Source: Micromonospora rhizosphaerae (GTDB lineage Bacteria; Actinomycetota; Actinomycetes; Mycobacteriales; Micromonosporaceae). Taken from it: a DNA stretch of 64,000 nt. Below the pieces are notes generated by a model, which had not been told where the DNA came from, searched no databases, and saw only the letters and a list, made by a program, of their open reading frames with translations. The translations under genes and the position numbers were made by a program. The stretch spans positions 3,286,001 to 3,350,000 of the forward strand of contig NZ_FMHV01000002.1 of NCBI RefSeq assembly GCF_900091465.1. Direction: 5' to 3'. Each line of letters opens with the position of its first letter. Positions within the stretch are counted from its first letter, which is position 1. Of this stretch, positions 23,651 through 32,493 are shown piece by piece.

Positions 23651-24389
23651 CTAAGTGATCATGGCGAGGGCGATCACCGCTCCGGCCAGCATCGAGGGTC
23701 CGTGCGCGATGTCGTCGCCTGGTTTCCGACGTCCGGCGGCTCGCAGCGTCGAGCCGATCACAGCGGTGATCAGCACGCTCACGAGTCCTCCGATCAGGAC
23801 TGCTGTCCAGCTGTGTGCGCCGAGCAGAAGGCCGGTGGTGAGTCCGAGTTTCACGTCGCCCAGGCCGCCGTTGGCGATGAGGGTCAGCAGGAAGTAGCAG
23901 CCGCCGGTGATTCCCGCAGCTGTTGCGGCGCGCAGCCCCTTGGCTCCAGCCTCCGCCGGTCAGCATCTGCAGCAGGATGACAACTACGGCGGTGGCGAAC
24001 GCCGCCGCGGTGAACGGGTCGGGGAGACGCCGAGCGGCCAGGTCGACGAACGCGAGCGTGACGCCCGCCGCGGCGAGGCAGACCAGGACGGGCGTCGCGG
24101 CCGGCGTGGTGGTGGTGTGTACGAGCGTGCCGGCTGCGGCGGCGAGGACGGCTTCGACGGTTCCGGGCGCCGGCCCGATCCGCGACGTGCAGGTGCGGCA
24201 TCGGCCGTTCGGCGGTAACCATCCGAGCAGCCCCATCCTTTCGGGTGGGATGACTGCGGTCTGGCAGTTGGGGCAGGCCGATTGTGGTGGGTGGCCGTAC
24301 GGGACGCTGAAGGCCAGGATCCATGTCCGGACGGTGCCGGCAAGTGCGACGGCGGCTGCCGCGGCGACGATGGCCCACCCGGTGCTCAT
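23651..24389 (-). pseudogene. Prepilin peptidase (A24, PilD/TadV-like), frameshifted
   Basis: The 5' part from ATG 24389 shows the PilD zinc region (CPNCQTAV...CRTCTSRIGP) and the first aspartate motif FVDLAARRLPDPF; the 3' part, in another frame, holds GGLGDVKLGLTTGLLLGAH with the second aspartate (G-x-GD) and ends at TAG 23651. The frame change lies at the C-run 23937-23940 (one base too many for a single frame). Either the gene is dead, or this is a homopolymer sequencing error. The operon's pilin would need this enzyme, or one from elsewhere, for processing. Confidence 0.75.
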
Positions 24390-24450
24390 GCCCGTCTCAG
24401 ATGGGCGCGGGCTCGCGAGCGGGGCAGCAGTTGCGTCGGGTATGGGTCGT

Positions 24451-27411
24451 TCATGGGTTCGCCAGATCGCGGAGCAGGCTGGTGGCGAGTTCCTCGGTGT
24501 CCGGGTCGATGTCGATGCCGGCGTCGTCGAGTTCGCGGTGCAGCGCGGTGAGGCGTTCCCGTACGCCGGCGGCGTCGCCGAGCCGCGCGGCGGTACGCAT
24601 CGCCCGGCGGGCTAGTTCGTCGGAGAGCGGGTCGAGCGCGCGGGCGGTGTCGTAGAGGGCGAGCGCGGCGGCCGGGTCGCTGTCGGCCTGCAGGCCCGCG
24701 GCCTGGGCATAGATCTTCACGAGGCGGCGTCGAGCATTCTCGCGGTCGGTGTCGATCCACTCGTAGCCGCTGCCGTCGGCCAGCCCGCCGCTGGCGGCGG
24801 CGATCGCGGTACGCAGGTGGGCGAGACGGGTGTCGTCGTCGGCCGCGGTGGCGACTCGGGCGTAGGCGTCTTGGATGGTCCACCAGTCGACCTGCAGCAG
24901 GTTCGAGTTGAGGTGGTAGTGGCCACCAGTATTGACCACTGGTTCGATCTTGGGTGCGTCGTCGCTGGGTTCGGTGCCGGTTTGGGCGACCGAGCGGATG
25001 GTGGTGCGGAGGTTGGCCACGCAGGTGGAGAGGCGGTCCGCGGCGCGGGAGACGGTCACGTCCGGCCAGATCGCCTCCATGATGTCGTCGAGGCCGGCGC
25101 CGCCGCGGTGGACGACCAGGTACACGAACAGTTCCAGGCTCTTGGCGCGCAGGCCGCGTACGGGCTTGCCGTCGGTGCCGAGGATCGCGGGTACGCCGAG
25201 CACGCGGGCGTGAACGCGCCTACCGGCGCCGCCCTGCGTCGGCTCTGCTGCGTCGTTCGGGGCCGTACCTGACTCGGTTCGCGGCTCGGCGGGCTGGGGG
25301 GCGGTGCCGAGGCGTTCGGTCTCGGCCGATGCGCCGTCGTCGGAGACTGGCGTGGCGGTCACCCGTTGCGTTCGGGCGGGTGCGGGCACGGGCCGGCCGG
25401 TAGGGGGTTCGGCATCGCCGTGCGCTTCGGCGAGCATGGTCATGATGTCGGTGGTCGCGGCGGTGTCGAGCACGGCGACGCGTTCGCCATCGCCGCCCTC
25501 GGTGGTGCCGTCGGAGGCGACGGTCAGCGTGGTGCCTTCGGGCCAGACGCCGATGAGGGCGGTGCCGATGTCGACGTTCTTGCCGAGTCGGATCGCAGTG
25601 GCCAGCCGGGTGTGCCAGCTCTCGTCGGGGACGTCGGCGATGAGCAGCAGTTGCGGCAGCGGTTCGCCGAACGTGCACTCCTCGCGTACTGCGAAGACGG
25701 TAGCGGCCTCTTGGTCGGCGATGATCCGGCTGCGGCGGATGATCTCCTCTTCGAGCAGGGTGAGCGCCGCCGCGAAGGTCGGGGCGACGGTGAGTCGGTG
25801 CATCGCGTTGAGGTCGACCGCGGCAACGCCGAGCAGGGTGGCCAGGGTCGAGGCCGGGGTGATGGCGCAGCCTTGCGCGTCCGGGTCGTCGGCGCTTCCG
25901 GAGGTGAGGGTGGCCACGAGCAGGGCGCGGGCGGCGTCCAGAGCGGCGGGGCCGTCCAGGCCGAGCCCGGTGGTGACCGGGAGTGCGCCGACGCCGGCCA
26001 GTTCGGTGCCGCTGGGGCCGCTAGGCGGCAATGGCGGCTTGACCTCCGCCGCGATGTACTCGCGGACGGTTGGACCGCGGTCGGGGCTGCGGTCTAGGAG
26101 GTGCGGTGCGGCGCGGCGCACGCCTTGCCGTAGCCGGGTCAGCGCCGCGAGGGGTGGCGTCAGGTCCGCATCGCGCAGGTCGGGACTGGTGATGGGTGTG
26201 GGTCGGTACCGGTGACGGCGTCGCTTCCACACCATCGCCACGGCGTAGATCAGCCCGGCGGCGAGCCCAGCACCCATCGCGCCGCCGGCGATGATGACCC
26301 ATTCCGGCGACGAGTTCGAGGATCTGTCGTCGCGGATACCCGGCCGGGGTGTCGCGTCGCTGGTGCGGACGGTGGACGGGCCCGGTGTGGTCGTCGGGAC
26401 CACCGGCCCAGGTGCGGCGGCTGACGGCGAGGCGGTCACCGTCGCCGAGGGCGGTACGAAGACCCCATCGTCGCCGCGTGCAGGTGAGCTCACCGAAGTC
26501 TCGGGCCCGGCGGCGGCCGACGCACCCGGCGCCGCCGCTGGTGGAGTGGGTGCGGTCGTTGTCGGTCCGGTCGTTGGATCTATCGTCGGTGGCGCGGTGG
26601 ATGTGCTGGGCGGGTTCTGGGTAACCGGGTTGTCCGGTAGTGCGGTCGCAGTCGGTGTGCTGGTGGACGGCATGGTCAGCACCCACCCGGGGAAGATCAG
26701 GTCGGGGTCGTTGAAGGTGGTGCGGCCGGAGATGTGGGGCCAGTACCGGCCCTTGTTCAGTTGCCAGATCTCGGTCCATCGGTTGCCGTCGCCGAGGTAC
26801 TTGTCGGCGATGCGCCACAGCGACTCGCCGCGGGTAACCGTGTGCTCGACCGGTTTGCCGGCGATCAGCAATGTGACCGTGCCGACCGGTCTGAACGCGG
26901 GCGTGGCCGACACGCCGACCGAACCCGCAACCGAGGTCGTCGGCGCAGTGGTGTGGTGCGGGGTGTCGGCGTGTACGACGAGCGCCGCGGCCGGTGAGGC
27001 GTGGGCGGGCGGGCTGGTGAGCGAGGCGGTCAGTGATGCTGCGGGTGCGGCGACGACGATGCTGGCGGTGATCCCGGCGATGAGCGCGGCGGCCAGGCCC
27101 TGGGTGGGTGCGAGGAGCCGGTAACGGGGTGCCCGTACGCCACGGGCAGCGGCCCAGATTTCGATGACGACGGACATCGCGAACAACAGCCACAGCAGCC
27201 ACAGCAGGACGGAGAGCCCGTTGAGGTAGGTGGCGTCGGTGAGCCACTCCCGGCTGGTCAAGGCCGTGCGGACGTCGGCCAGGGTGGGCATATGGTCGGG
27301 CAGGGGCGAGCCGATGTAGCGCAGCTGCGCGAGGGGGACGCCGAACAGCAGGGCGAGCAGGCCGACGGCGTTGATGAGCCGCTGACCGGCGCGGGCGGCT
27401 GCTGTCCACAT
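24451..27411 (-). CDS. Membrane protein with LysM and BTAD/SARP-type regulator domains
   Basis: 986 residues. Order: N-terminal membrane helices (about 12-32, 65-85, 105-130), a LysM domain at about 188-235 (HTVTRGESLWRIADKYLGDG), a Thr/Pro/Ala-rich extracellular linker, another membrane helix near residue 380, an alpha/beta domain, and from about 731 a winged helix (LRAKSLELFVYLVVHRGGAG, PDVTVSRAADRLSTCVANLR) plus a BTAD helical domain to the end. LysM binds peptidoglycan, and the SARP/BTAD part normally binds DNA, so the protein could signal from wall to transcription. It sits inside the pilus operon. Confidence 0.8.
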   Translation of the reverse strand: MWTAAARAGQRLINAVGLLALLFGVPLAQLRYIGSPLPDHMPTLADVRTALTSREWLTDATYLNGLSVLLWLLWLLFAMSVVIEIWAAARGVRAPRYRLLAPTQGLAAALIAGITASIVVAAPAASLTASLTSPPAHASPAAALVVHADTPHHTTAPTTSVAGSVGVSATPAFRPVGTVTLLIAGKPVEHTVTRGESLWRIADKYLGDGNRWTEIWQLNKGRYWPHISGRTTFNDPDLIFPGWVLTMPSTSTPTATALPDNPVTQNPPSTSTAPPTIDPTTGPTTTAPTPPAAAPGASAAAGPETSVSSPARGDDGVFVPPSATVTASPSAAAPGPVVPTTTPGPSTVRTSDATPRPGIRDDRSSNSSPEWVIIAGGAMGAGLAAGLIYAVAMVWKRRRHRYRPTPITSPDLRDADLTPPLAALTRLRQGVRRAAPHLLDRSPDRGPTVREYIAAEVKPPLPPSGPSGTELAGVGALPVTTGLGLDGPAALDAARALLVATLTSGSADDPDAQGCAITPASTLATLLGVAAVDLNAMHRLTVAPTFAAALTLLEEEIIRRSRIIADQEAATVFAVREECTFGEPLPQLLLIADVPDESWHTRLATAIRLGKNVDIGTALIGVWPEGTTLTVASDGTTEGGDGERVAVLDTAATTDIMTMLAEAHGDAEPPTGRPVPAPARTQRVTATPVSDDGASAETERLGTAPQPAEPRTESGTAPNDAAEPTQGGAGRRVHARVLGVPAILGTDGKPVRGLRAKSLELFVYLVVHRGGAGLDDIMEAIWPDVTVSRAADRLSTCVANLRTTIRSVAQTGTEPSDDAPKIEPVVNTGGHYHLNSNLLQVDWWTIQDAYARVATAADDDTRLAHLRTAIAAASGGLADGSGYEWIDTDRENARRRLVKIYAQAAGLQADSDPAAALALYDTARALDPLSDELARRAMRTAARLGDAAGVRERLTALHRELDDAGIDIDPDTEELATSLLRDLANP

Positions 27412-27425
27412 GGCGCGCTCCTGGG

Positions 27426-27857
27426 CTATCCGGTGATGGGTGCGGCGGTGGCGGTGGCGTGGACGGTGAGTGTGTCGAGGCCGAGGATCGGCACGAGGAT
27501 CCCGGGTCGGGTGACGGTGACAGTGACGCGGACCTCCTCTGCGGTTGCGGTGACGCTGCCCTGCTCGCCCATTTGGTTGAGGAAGGCGGTGGCTGCGGCC
27601 TGTGCGGCGGCGGGGTCGATCTGGACCACGCCGTTCTGGCGCAGCGCGCCGAGGTTGAGCTGGTTGGCGCCGGCGCGGGCGGCCTGCTGGGCGATGTCGG
27701 TGGCGTGGCCCCGTGCGCTCATGGCGTTGCCGCCTTCGAGGATGGCTCCGGCGAGGACGAGTACGACGAGGATGAGGAAAAGACCGAAGGCGGTGGCGGA
27801 GCCACGGTCTCTACCCGCTGCAGGTCGCAGCGCTGTCCGTAGTCGACGAGAGGTCAT
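27426..27857 (-). CDS. TadG/TadE-like pilus assembly protein
   Basis: 143 residues from ATG 27857, which overlaps the previous stop (ATGA). RDRGSATAFGLFLILVVLVL is a pseudopilin-type N-terminal helix (G-S-A-T before the hydrophobic stretch), and the rest is the usual strand-rich TadE/G tail with VTVTVTRPG. TadE/F/G are minor pseudopilins of the Flp pilus. Confidence 0.7.
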   Translation of the reverse strand: MTSRRLRTALRPAAGRDRGSATAFGLFLILVVLVLAGAILEGGNAMSARGHATDIAQQAARAGANQLNLGALRQNGVVQIDPAAAQAAATAFLNQMGEQGSVTATAEEVRVTVTVTRPGILVPILGLDTLTVHATATAAPITG

Positions 27858-29641
27858 CGGCCCTCCCAGGGCTGCGGGTCGTGCCGGTCGGCGGGTGGCC
27901 CGTCTGGGTCGATGTCCAGCCAGGGATAGTCGTAGCCGTCGGCGATCCGGGCACGTGCCGCGCTGACGACCGCGTCGGTGGCTGACGGTGTGCAGGCTCG
28001 CCGCTCGTCGAGCAGCTGCCACCAGTCGACGGTGACAATGGCGGGGTCGAGGTGGTAATGACCGCCGGTGTTGACGATGGGCTCTGGTCGTGGGCCGTCG
28101 GCAGTCTCGTCGCGGTCGGCCGGGTCGATGGCTTCCAGCGCGCCGCGGATGATGCCGCGTAGGTTGCTCAGGCAGGTTGACAGCCGCTGGTTCGCCTTCT
28201 GCATGGTGACGTCCGGCCACACCGTGTGGAGGATCTCGGTCAACGGGGCACCATTGCGGCGGACGACCAGGAACACCAGCAGTTCCATGCTCTTCGCGCG
28301 CAGGCCACGGATCGGCTGGCCGGTGGCGTCCAGCACCGCTGGCTCGCCGATCACGGTGATGCGGACCGGGCCACCCGACGGCGGACCGGAACCTCCGGAT
28401 GACCGGGTTGTGGTGCTGGCCGGCGGATCAGGCGGCGGGGCGTCCACCTGGTCGGGGTCGCGGCTGTCGTCGGGCTCCGCGAGCGTGACGGTGATGCCTC
28501 CGGCCGTCGTCGGCCGCGCCGGCAGCACGCCTGGCCGTGCGCCGGCGGGCGGGAGTACGGCTTGCCCGTTGACCGCTGTGCCCTCCGCCGGTAACCGGTC
28601 CTCGACGGTGAAGGGCGCCCGCCACGACGCTTCATCCGGAGCCATAGTGTGGCGGTCGGGCACGCTGTGCGGCGAGGGGTTGTCGGTTTCGGCGATCTCG
28701 GCGTGGTCGGCCGACGGTGCGGGCTCGTCGGGGCCCGCGCCGGTCCCGGTGAGCGGCAGCCGAGTCTGGGCCTGCCGGGCGAGGAAGGCGCGGGCCGCGA
28801 CTGCGGCCTCGTCGTCGCGGCCGTGGAGTACGTGCTCGGCGGTCAGTTCGCTACCGAGCAGCGCGGTCAGGCCTTCGTAGTCGGCGTTGGCCCGCAGCCT
28901 GCGGGCGACCTCGTCCATGTCGTAGGTGAGCACGGCGATGTCGGCCATCTTCTTGCCGGCCGCTGCGCGGATGCGGGCGCGCAGGACATCGGCGAGGGCG
29001 GCGTCGCGCCGTTCCCGGCGGCGGACGATGAGCGCGGCTTGCAGCGAGCCGTAAAGGCCCAGCTGCGGGTACGCCTTGGCGAAGCCGCGGGCTTGCGCGG
29101 TGATCATCGGGTGGCGGATCCAGTGGCCCCACAGCTCGTATCGCGGTGTTGGTGCGGGCAGCAGTCCTCGGGCGCGCAGCCGGTCGCGGCGCTTGTTCTC
29201 CACGTCGACCCACCAGCTGACGAACCCGAGCACGCTCATCAGGGCGTAGAAGCCGCCAAGCAGGCGGTTGGCGTGCGTCACGACGTTAAACGTGGCGGCA
29301 GCGGCGGCGATGATCCCGCCGAGCAGCCGCGACGCGGCGGCGTGCTCGCCGAGACGGCGACGCACGTCGGCGTTGGACAGGAACGTCACACCGCCGAGCT
29401 CCAACGCGAAGATGCCGCCGATCGCGATCCACCACGGCAGGTCGAACGCGGCCACCGCTCCGGTGGCCGTCCCATACAGCGCAACGATCAGGACCGCGGC
29501 ATAGAAGAGGCGACGCATGAACGCGGCGCGCCGCACCGCCGCAGCAAGGTTGTCATCCAGCTCCTCCGCGACAGCGGTGGCCTGCGGGTCGTCGAGCCGG
29601 GTAAGCAGTTCCAGCAGCTCCGGCTCCAGCGAGACGATCAT
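27854..29641 (-). CDS. SpdB/DUF2637-like membrane domain fused to winged-helix regulator
   Basis: 595 residues from ATG 29641 (ATGA overlap with the upstream gene). Residues 1-40 are helical; four membrane helices follow (LFYAAVLIVALYGTATGAVA; IAIGGIFALELGGVTFL; LLGGIIAAAAATFNVVT; GFYALMSVLGFVSWWVDV). From about residue 425 there is a SARP-like winged helix (LRAKSMELLVFLVVRRNGAP, PDVTMQKANQRLSTCLSNLR) that matches the LysM protein closely, but the BTAD helices after YDYPWLDIDPDG are missing. The N-terminal half is a paralogue of the SpdB-like protein at 15042. The function is inferred only: membrane-tethered regulation of pilus or transfer genes. Confidence 0.75.
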   Translation of the reverse strand: MIVSLEPELLELLTRLDDPQATAVAEELDDNLAAAVRRAAFMRRLFYAAVLIVALYGTATGAVAAFDLPWWIAIGGIFALELGGVTFLSNADVRRRLGEHAAASRLLGGIIAAAAATFNVVTHANRLLGGFYALMSVLGFVSWWVDVENKRRDRLRARGLLPAPTPRYELWGHWIRHPMITAQARGFAKAYPQLGLYGSLQAALIVRRRERRDAALADVLRARIRAAAGKKMADIAVLTYDMDEVARRLRANADYEGLTALLGSELTAEHVLHGRDDEAAVAARAFLARQAQTRLPLTGTGAGPDEPAPSADHAEIAETDNPSPHSVPDRHTMAPDEASWRAPFTVEDRLPAEGTAVNGQAVLPPAGARPGVLPARPTTAGGITVTLAEPDDSRDPDQVDAPPPDPPASTTTRSSGGSGPPSGGPVRITVIGEPAVLDATGQPIRGLRAKSMELLVFLVVRRNGAPLTEILHTVWPDVTMQKANQRLSTCLSNLRGIIRGALEAIDPADRDETADGPRPEPIVNTGGHYHLDPAIVTVDWWQLLDERRACTPSATDAVVSAARARIADGYDYPWLDIDPDGPPADRHDPQPWEGR

Positions 29642-30144
29642 GCCGGCGCTCCGGCCGCAGGACGGTCGCCGACGGCTCCCAGCGCAACTGACCGGTAGGT
29701 GTCGATGGGGGCGGTGGAGGTCGATGAGGCGGTCATCTGCCCGGGGATGGCGTTCATCATCGCCAGCGTCGAGAGGTTGACGGTGCAGGTGACGGTGACG
29801 GTGACCGAGCCGCCGCGCTGCCACCGGCTGGTGTCGACCGCCACGACAAGCCTGGCGCAGGTGATCGACCGTCCGGCCAGGTCGTTCTCGGCGGCCTGCC
29901 GGGCGGCTGCGGTCGCCGCGGTGGAGCTGCGTTGCAGGGACGCGGCGCGGGCAGCCGCGGCTGAGGCGGATTCCAGGTCCAGGCGCGAGATTGCCAGCTG
30001 GAAGGCTGCCGCGACAACGACGATCGCCAGCAGCATGCACGGGAGGAAGAAGCCGGCCACCTCCACCGACCACGCGCCGCGGTCGCCGCGCACTGCGGAC
30101 GCGAGGCTGCGGCGGCGTCGGACGGTGGTTGGCCGGTTGGACAT
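29638..30144 (-). CDS. TadE-like pseudopilin
   Basis: 168 residues from ATG 30144. The prepilin-like helix is WSVEVAGFFLPCMLLAIVVV (E in position 5-like spacing), followed by a helical Ala-rich stretch and a strand part (SVTVTVTCTVNLSTL). Belongs with the two other TadE/G proteins in this operon. Start and stop overlap those of its neighbours. Confidence 0.7.
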   Translation of the reverse strand: MSNRPTTVRRRRSLASAVRGDRGAWSVEVAGFFLPCMLLAIVVVAAAFQLAISRLDLESASAAAARAASLQRSSTAATAAARQAAENDLAGRSITCARLVVAVDTSRWQRGGSVTVTVTCTVNLSTLAMMNAIPGQMTASSTSTAPIDTYRSVALGAVGDRPAAGAPA

Positions 30145-30534
30145 CTAGTTGAGCCTCTCGACGGGCGCGTGGACGGTGACGGTGACCGGGGGACGGAATC
30201 CGGGAATGATCGAGGTGGCTCTGCCGTGCACGGTGACGGTGACCTCGGTCGCGCTGCGATCGATATCGACGCTGGGGTCGTTGAGAGCATTGCCGACCGC
30301 TGAGGCCAGGATGGCGTTAGCGTCGGCCTCGCCGGCGGCGACGGTGCCACCGTGCACGCGGGTCTGCTGCGCGGCGTGGTTGGCGGTGTAGCGGGCGCCG
30401 AGGGCCGCCAGGCCCCATGTGACCGCCTGGACGCCGATCATCAGCGCCAGCAGCATCAGCACGGTGTAACCGGCGACCTCGGGGGTGACCGCACCACGGT
30501 CACCGCCGAGCCGTCGTAGGCGTGGCCGTTTCAT
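30145..30534 (-). CDS. TadE-like pseudopilin
   Basis: 129 residues from ATG 30534. RGAVTPEVAGYTVLMLLALM is a typical pseudopilin start (GAVTPE, then hydrophobic), with a strand tail (EVTVTVHGRATSIIPG). Its ATG shares a base with the stop of the pilin gene (TGATG). Confidence 0.7.
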   Translation of the reverse strand: MKRPRLRRLGGDRGAVTPEVAGYTVLMLLALMIGVQAVTWGLAALGARYTANHAAQQTRVHGGTVAAGEADANAILASAVGNALNDPSVDIDRSATEVTVTVHGRATSIIPGFRPPVTVTVHAPVERLN

Positions 30535-30737
30535 CAGCTGCCGGTGAAGCCGATGGTGTACGAGAGGTTGTTGAAGAACGCCTTGAGGTCATCGCGCAGG
30601 ATCAGACCGACCGCGCCGACGATGACGATGACCGCCGCGATACAGAGCATTACCTCGACGGTCTGGGCACCGCGTTCGGGCCTGGTACGCATGGCTGCGC
30701 TGCCTTTGGCCAGCAGACGGATGATGGCGTGGTTCAT
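30534..30737 (-). CDS. Flp/Fap-type pilin subunit
   Basis: 67 residues from ATG 30737, with AAAGGAGG 8 bases upstream. RPERGAQTVEVMLCIAAVIV is the Flp prepilin cleavage and helix region (G before A-Q-T-V-E). A short polar tail (LKAFFNNLSYTIGFTGS) follows. The strong ribosome-binding site fits an abundant subunit. It would need the prepilin peptidase, which is frameshifted here. Confidence 0.75.
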   Translation of the reverse strand: MNHAIIRLLAKGSAAMRTRPERGAQTVEVMLCIAAVIVIVGAVGLILRDDLKAFFNNLSYTIGFTGS

Positions 30738-30751
30738 CGGAAGTGCCTCCT

Positions 30752-31636
30752 TTACCGGGTCAGGCTGGCGCTGATCGCGCCCATCGCCGCGTACAACAAA
30801 AAGATCAGGTAGCCGAGGCCGAACAGCATGATCGGGATGGCCATTTGGGCGCTGTTAGCGTGTGCCCGGCGTTCCATGTCGGCGGTCGTCCGCGCCCGCA
30901 TCGTCTGGGCGACGACGGACATGGTCTCGGCGACCGGTGCCCCGGCCGCGGCCTGTTCCATCGCGGTGGCGAGCTCGGCGAGCTCGTCGACGCCGATCTG
31001 CGCGCCCAGGTCCCGCAACGCGGTCCAGGCATGGATGCGCTGCCGGCCGCGCGTCTGCGCCGCGGCGGCCAGTTCGCGGCGGATCCGGGTGGCGGCCCAG
31101 CCGGACAGCTCGTCCATGGTTTCGTCGAGGGCCTGCTCGACGCCGGCCCCGCCCGAGAGGCCACCGCCGACGAGGTCCAGCAGCGTCGACAGGGTCTCGC
31201 GCATCTCGGCGCGGCGGACCTCGGCCGCCGCGTGCAGCCGGCTGTGGGCCAGCCGCACCGCGATCGCGGCACCCAGCAACGCCAGCCACAGCGGCAGTTG
31301 CCCGCCGAGTCCCCACAACACCGGCAGCGCGCCGAGGACCAGCATGCCGGCGACGGCGATGACTATCTGCTGGGCCAGGTATTCGGCGGAATCGCGGTCG
31401 AGGATCGCGAGATCGCGCAGTGTGCGGTCGCGGGGCAGTCCGAGGTGGCGCAGCGGCGCGGCGAGCGCGACGTCGAGCCGGCGGCGTCGACCGAGCGGGG
31501 CAACCGGCGGCCGGGACAGCCGGTCCAGGGCATCCACGAGCGCCGGGCGGGGCGGGTTGAGCCCAGATGCGAACACGGCCACGCCCGCGCCGACCAAACC
31601 ACCGGCGGTGACCATGACGGTCAGCGCGTCGCTCAT
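30752..31636 (-). CDS. tadC: TadC-like pilus platform protein (T2SSF)
   Basis: 294 residues from ATG 31636, overlapping TadB's stop (ATGA). Contains membrane helices at about 8-25, 80-125 and 270-290, and a cytoplasmic T2SSF domain (LSTLLDLVGGGLSGGAGVEQ; AMEQAAAGAPVAETM). With TadB it makes the inner-membrane platform of the pilus. Confidence 0.8.
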   Translation of the reverse strand: MSDALTVMVTAGGLVGAGVAVFASGLNPPRPALVDALDRLSRPPVAPLGRRRRLDVALAAPLRHLGLPRDRTLRDLAILDRDSAEYLAQQIVIAVAGMLVLGALPVLWGLGGQLPLWLALLGAAIAVRLAHSRLHAAAEVRRAEMRETLSTLLDLVGGGLSGGAGVEQALDETMDELSGWAATRIRRELAAAAQTRGRQRIHAWTALRDLGAQIGVDELAELATAMEQAAAGAPVAETMSVVAQTMRARTTADMERRAHANSAQMAIPIMLFGLGYLIFLLYAAMGAISASLTR

Positions 31637-32490
31637 GGCGTCCTCGCCTCCGGATCGTCCCACAGGACCCGGACGGCCTCCGGCATGCGGGTCAGCCGTT
31701 GCAGCCACACGGCCGCGAGCGTCCAGATCGCGCCGACGATGAGCAGGACGACCTGGCCGGTGGGGCTCTCGAACGGTTCCAGCAGCGGCCGGTTGAACAG
31801 GTACAGGCCGACACCGACGATGACCACGATTATGATCACCAGGCGGGCACTGGCCTTGGCCTCAGTCCGGGCGGTCTCGACCCGCTGCACCGCGGCGGCC
31901 CGTTCGCGGACGGCGTGGGCTAGCCAACCGAGTTGGGCCGCGAGGTTTCCGGTGTGGCTGCCGGACGCCTTCCGCAGCGCCGTCGCGACCAGGTCGGCGG
32001 CGTGATTGTCGACGTCGCGTTTGAACCCGGTCATCGCCATCGGCAGCCGCATGCCCGCGTCGAGCGCGGCAGCCAGACCGGTCGCCTGGGCGTAGATCGA
32101 GGGCTTGGCCAGGTCGGCGGTGTCCCGGATCGCCTGCTCGATTCCGGCGTATGAGCGCAGGCTGCCGCGCAGTGCCTCCGTCCACGACGCGATCGCGTCG
32201 AGCTTCGCCAGTGAGGCCGCCTCGGCCCGGCCGCCGCCGAGCATCGACGGAGCTGCGTAGGTGAACATGGCCGCCAGCAGCGCGGCCACCGGCCAGCGGG
32301 TGAACCCCGCGACCAGCGCGCCGACCGCGACCGCCGCGGCCAGCCGGTAGCCGTTGCGGCCGGTGACGAGATTCCGCAGCCGCGCCGAGGTGCCGGACCG
32401 GTCCGGGCGTTCGGTACGGCGGATCCCGGTGGCCACCAGCCACACGCCGAAGCCCACCGCGAGCCCACACAGGACGTTGACGCCGGTCAT
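31633..32490 (-). CDS. tadB: TadB-like pilus platform protein (T2SSF)
   Basis: 285 residues. N-terminal membrane helix, then AVGALVAGFTRWPVAALLAA, a T2SSF domain (WTEALRGSLRSYAGIEQAIR; LVATALRKASGSHTGNLAAQ) and a C-terminal double helix (LVIIIVVIVGVGLYLF, VVLLIVGAIWTLAAVW). Three bases separate it from the ATPase gene. Confidence 0.8.
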   Translation of the reverse strand: MTGVNVLCGLAVGFGVWLVATGIRRTERPDRSGTSARLRNLVTGRNGYRLAAAVAVGALVAGFTRWPVAALLAAMFTYAAPSMLGGGRAEAASLAKLDAIASWTEALRGSLRSYAGIEQAIRDTADLAKPSIYAQATGLAAALDAGMRLPMAMTGFKRDVDNHAADLVATALRKASGSHTGNLAAQLGWLAHAVRERAAAVQRVETARTEAKASARLVIIIVVIVGVGLYLFNRPLLEPFESPTGQVVLLIVGAIWTLAAVWLQRLTRMPEAVRVLWDDPEARTP

Positions 32491-32493
32491 GCC

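Noticed and set aside
30743..32005. 420-codon plus-strand frame opposite TadB/TadC
   Set aside because: Antisense shadow; TadB/TadC have conserved domains and coupling.
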